Of a stretch of 64,000 nucleotides of DNA, positions 61,663 to 64,000 are shown one piece after another. The translations under genes and the position numbers were made by a program. The DNA comes from Kangiella koreensis DSM 16069. Lineage in GTDB: Bacteria > Pseudomonadota > Gammaproteobacteria > Enterobacterales > Kangiellaceae. Position 1 is the first letter of the stretch, and each line of letters opens with the position of its first letter. The DNA lies in assembly GCF_000024085.1 (NCBI RefSeq), contig NC_013166.1:1364001-1428000 (forward strand), given 5' to 3'. Under the pieces are notes generated by a model. The model did not search any database, was not told the origin of the DNA, and saw only the letters and a program-made list of their open reading frames with translations.

Positions 61663-62227
61663 TATTCGCCAGTTTGTCCGCTTGGTTAGAGCAATCAATG
61701 GTATTGGGATTCTGCAACATCACCCACTCCTGCGCCCTCCTATTCCCACTCTTTAAATAATCAAATAGCGAGTCTTTTAATTGACTGCTTAGCACGCAAT
61801 GCAATGGTTGTATCCGTTCACCAATGCTGAGGCAGCTGATCAAAGATGAGCCGTTTTTATAATCATCAATAAGCTTCGTTATTAAAGCTATGTTGAGCTG
61901 TGGTGTATCGCATGGCAGAACAAGCCAGGCATCGGCTGGGTACGTTTCCATAGCGGACAGAACACCGAGCAATGGCCCCGCAAATGCTTCTATTTCTTCA
62001 TAACTTTTATCGCTAACCAGATGTTCACTGTAGTGGCTGTATTGCTCATGGTTTCGATTACAACTGATCACCAGCTGATGGATGTCCGACATAGGCAATT
62101 GCTCAATAAGGTGCTCTATCATCGGTTTGCCTTGATACTCAATCAGCGCCTTATCTTCGCCGCCCATGCGCGACGACTTGCCGCCTGCGAGTAGTAATAC
62201 ATTGAGCTGTGCGTGATTATTGGTCAT
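61628..62227 (-). CDS. mobA: Molybdenum cofactor guanylyltransferase MobA
   Basis: This 199-residue enzyme joins GMP to molybdopterin. The nucleotide-binding LLLAGGKSSRMGGEDKAL is at residues 10-27, then PLLGVLSAM and LVLPCDTPQL. The start at 62227 gives a standard N-terminus; a 17-residue longer frame exists but overlaps the modC stop region. It lies 16 bp after modC, and its 3' end overlaps moaE on the other strand. Confidence 0.94.
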   Translation of the reverse strand: MTNNHAQLNVLLLAGGKSSRMGGEDKALIEYQGKPMIEHLIEQLPMSDIHQLVISCNRNHEQYSHYSEHLVSDKSYEEIEAFAGPLLGVLSAMETYPADAWLVLPCDTPQLNIALITKLIDDYKNGSSLISCLSIGERIQPLHCVLSSQLKDSLFDYLKSGNRRAQEWVMLQNPNTIDCSNQADKLANINSPSDLLEPR

Positions 62228-62243
62228 TGGCAAATAGTACCTG

Positions 62244-63326
62244 TTAGGCCTTAATTGAAACGGCTTTAATTTGTGCAATCACGTTTTGGCCTTGATGAAT
62301 ATTGAGCTCTGCCGCCGACTTTTTGGTGATTAAAGAAAACAAAGTTTGCTGGCCCAGTTTTAACTGTAATAAGTTGCTGGTGCTTGAGTAATCGATAATC
62401 TGTTCAATGGTGACTTCAAGCAGATTTAAAATACTGCTTTGGGTTACTTTGGTCAGGCTGATAGAAACGTCTTTGGCATAGATAATAATTTTCATTGGCT
62501 CGTTTGTGGCCAGGGCTCGCGGGATATACAAATCCTGATGCTCACAGCTTAAGCGACAGAGACCGTATTCTTGCTCGCGATCTCTGGTTGGTTCTATTTG
62601 GCCTAGCAACACAGAGCATAACTGTTCGGCGGGAAGTGCCTGATTGTTGTAATTGGAGCAATAATCCTCAAGTGGGTAGCAACCTGTAACTCTGCCTTTT
62701 TTAACCGGCACAACATGGTCGGCCAATTTCAACAGCTCTTCATATGAATGGGTGACATAAACAATCGGTACATTAAACAATCTTGGGATTTGCACTAAAT
62801 AGCTGATGATTGATTGCCGGGCCTGATCATCCAGTGCTGACAAGGGCTCGTCCATCAACAGCAATTTTGGGTAAGACAGGAGTGCCTGAGCAATTGCACA
62901 GCGTTGCTTTTGTCCCCCTGATAAGGTGGCAGGTTTCTTGCTTAAGAATTCCGCCAGCCCTAAAGCTGTGACTACTTCATTAAAAGAGTATGCACGTGGT
63001 TCTGACTCGCCTCTTCGCTTGTACCCATATTCCAGATTCTGCTTGACCGTTAAATGGGCAAACAACTCGGGTTGCTGGGCGACATAGGCAATGTGTCTCT
63101 GGTAAGGCTGTATGAACACTGAAGTTTGACTACTCAGCAGCGTCATGCCATCAAGCATTAATGTACCCTGCGGCTGCTCGAAGCCAGCAATGGATCGCAG
63201 AAGAAGACTTTTTCCGCTGCCGCTTTGCCCCCAGATAACAGTAATACCCTGCAAGGATAGGTTTTGTCTGGCAGTCACCTGAAAGCCTGCCTTTTGCAAT
63301 TTTAGATCGAGGGCTAGTTCACTCAT
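62244..63326 (-). CDS. modC: Molybdate ABC transporter ATP-binding protein ModC
   Basis: This 360-residue ATPase has Walker A GQSGSGKS (about residues 33-40), signature LSGGQKQR, Walker [12 protein letters not shown], the switch His in YVTHSYEE, and a C-terminal molybdate-binding TOBE/MOP domain ([20 protein letters not shown]). It drives molybdate import with ModB. Its start overlaps the end of modB by ATGA. Confidence 0.96.
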   Translation of the reverse strand: MSELALDLKLQKAGFQVTARQNLSLQGITVIWGQSGSGKSLLLRSIAGFEQPQGTLMLDGMTLLSSQTSVFIQPYQRHIAYVAQQPELFAHLTVKQNLEYGYKRRGESEPRAYSFNEVVTALGLAEFLSKKPATLSGGQKQRCAIAQALLSYPKLLLMDEPLSALDDQARQSIISYLVQIPRLFNVPIVYVTHSYEELLKLADHVVPVKKGRVTGCYPLEDYCSNYNNQALPAEQLCSVLLGQIEPTRDREQEYGLCRLSCEHQDLYIPRALATNEPMKIIIYAKDVSISLTKVTQSSILNLLEVTIEQIIDYSSTSNLLQLKLGQQTLFSLITKKSAAELNIHQGQNVIAQIKAVSIKA

Positions 63327-64000
63327 GACTCGGCCCTTTTGCGATGATTTAATCGGTATGAAATCAGCATTAATAGAACGGAAATAATCACAATAATAAT
63401 GGCTAGCTTATGAGCATCTGCGTAGTTCAGCATTTCAACCTGTTCATAGATGGCCACCGATGCCACTTTAGTTTCGCCGGGAATGCTGCCACCAATCATT
63501 AAGATAACGCCGAATTCGCCCATGGTATGCGCGAAGCCTAAAATTGAAGCGGTAATAAAACTATTACGACATAAAGGAACCACTACTGAGAAAAACGTAT
63601 CCAGTGGTTTTGCACCCAGGCTATAAGCGGTTTCAATCGGTTTGCGTCCGAGCGCTTCGAAAGCGTTATGGAGTGGCTGAACAACGAAGGGTAATGAGTA
63701 AATGATTGAGCCAATCACCAGACCACTAAAACTAAACAACAGACTGCCAATGCCTAATGCTTCGGTTAACTGCCCTATCCAGCCATTTGGAGACAGCAGG
63801 ATCAATAAATAGAAACCGATAACGGTTGGCGGCAATACTAATGGCAGTGCAACAATGATGGACACGATGTGCTTAATCCAGCCTGTGCTTTGCGATAATT
63901 TCCAGGCAATTGGGGTACCAATTAACAACAGGAAAATGGTGGTCACGAAAGCCAGTTTGAGCGATAAAAGAATCGGCTGCCAATCAATGATAAAGAAGTC
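63323..64000 (-). CDS. modB: Molybdate ABC transporter permease ModB, start beyond window
   Basis: The inner-membrane permease reads to the window edge. GTG at 63946 is not the real start, because the frame upstream continues with family-like residues ([15 protein letters not shown]) to base 64000. Visible are several helices, the transport-loop EAA-type motif ([20 protein letters not shown]) and [20 protein letters not shown]. It is coupled to modC. modA would be expected just outside the window. Confidence 0.94.
   Translation of the reverse strand, partial: DFFIIDWQPILLSLKLAFVTTIFLLLIGTPIAWKLSQSTGWIKHIVSIIVALPLVLPPTVIGFYLLILLSPNGWIGQLTEALGIGSLLFSFSGLVIGSIIYSLPFVVQPLHNAFEALGRKPIETAYSLGAKPLDTFFSVVVPLCRNSFITASILGFAHTMGEFGVILMIGGSIPGETKVASVAIYEQVEMLNYADAHKLAIIIVIISVLLMLISYRLNHRKRAES

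Overview
The window looks like the accessory part of an AT-leaning, probably marine or estuarine gammaproteobacterial chromosome. Two copies of CzcA/CusA-type RND pumps plus the end of a third, a mer operon, a CopA multicopper oxidase/CopB/CopRS set, a copper P-type ATPase and several CDF transporters are packed into about 57 kb. An ordinary molybdenum-cofactor and molybdate-transport block (moaC-moaD-moaE, mobA, modC, modB) follows at the right. A genus cannot be read reliably from the sequence. No rRNA, tRNA or CRISPR array was seen.

Layout. 1-3700: end of an RND pump, a CadR/PbrR-type regulator diverging from two CDF exporters, and a broken bile-acid:sodium-symporter-like gene. 3824-7065: mer operon merR-merT-merP-(merC broken)-merA on the minus strand, with a typical MerR promoter between merR and merT. 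7461-17190: a BlaI/BlaR1-like pair, then czcCBA, a HupE/UreJ-like protein and three small envelope proteins. 17319-18883: scar tissue with a truncated secreted-protein gene, an IS3-family remnant and a decayed methyltransferase. 19270-23789: a redox and envelope cluster (Cys-rich secreted protein, porin, diheme cytochrome c, stand-alone Rieske protein, CPA2 antiporter) behind an exact FNR-type box. 23846-30979: copRS, a Met/His-rich protein, cytochrome c, copA (oxidase), copB and an APC permease. 31166-38267: a second Cys-rich secreted protein, a DUF411 protein and cusCBA, with a CusF-like domain fused to CusB. 38542-42891: MerR-type regulator, copper ATPase, cupredoxin, DUF2933 and an isoprenylcysteine-methyltransferase-like protein. 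42985-52687: AMP/thymidine phosphorylase-like, PRPP-synthase-like, beta-CASP nuclease, acetate kinase, phosphoketolase and phospholipase D-like genes. 52748-57123: DMT transporter, decayed NTF2-like gene, PII-like protein, and a second mer-like operon on the minus strand. 57473-60267: orphan genes, a Rep_3-type plasmid replication initiator with iteron-like repeats, and a 3' gene fragment that may mark the edge of the inserted DNA. 60426-64000: moa/mob/mod genes.

How it fits together. Metal sensing uses at least three kinds of regulator: MerR-family proteins (Cd/Pb, Hg, Cu), the CopRS two-component system and a BlaI/BlaR1 pair. Each has candidate operator sequences visible near its targets. 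A repeated GATTACA-N4-TGTAA box appears before copRS and the copper periplasmic genes, before the Cys-rich/DUF411/cus genes, and before the PII-like gene, which suggests one CopR regulon spread over about 28 kb. FNR-type boxes before the cytochrome cluster and before the copper ATPase suggest oxygen control. A phosphoketolase and acetate kinase sit in one direction with AMP phosphorylase-like and PRPP-synthase-like genes. Together they could make a compact route from nucleotides or pentose phosphates to acetyl phosphate and ATP, carried inside the copper island. Several genes are visibly broken, and the plasmid Rep gene and IS remnant point to assembly by horizontal transfer.
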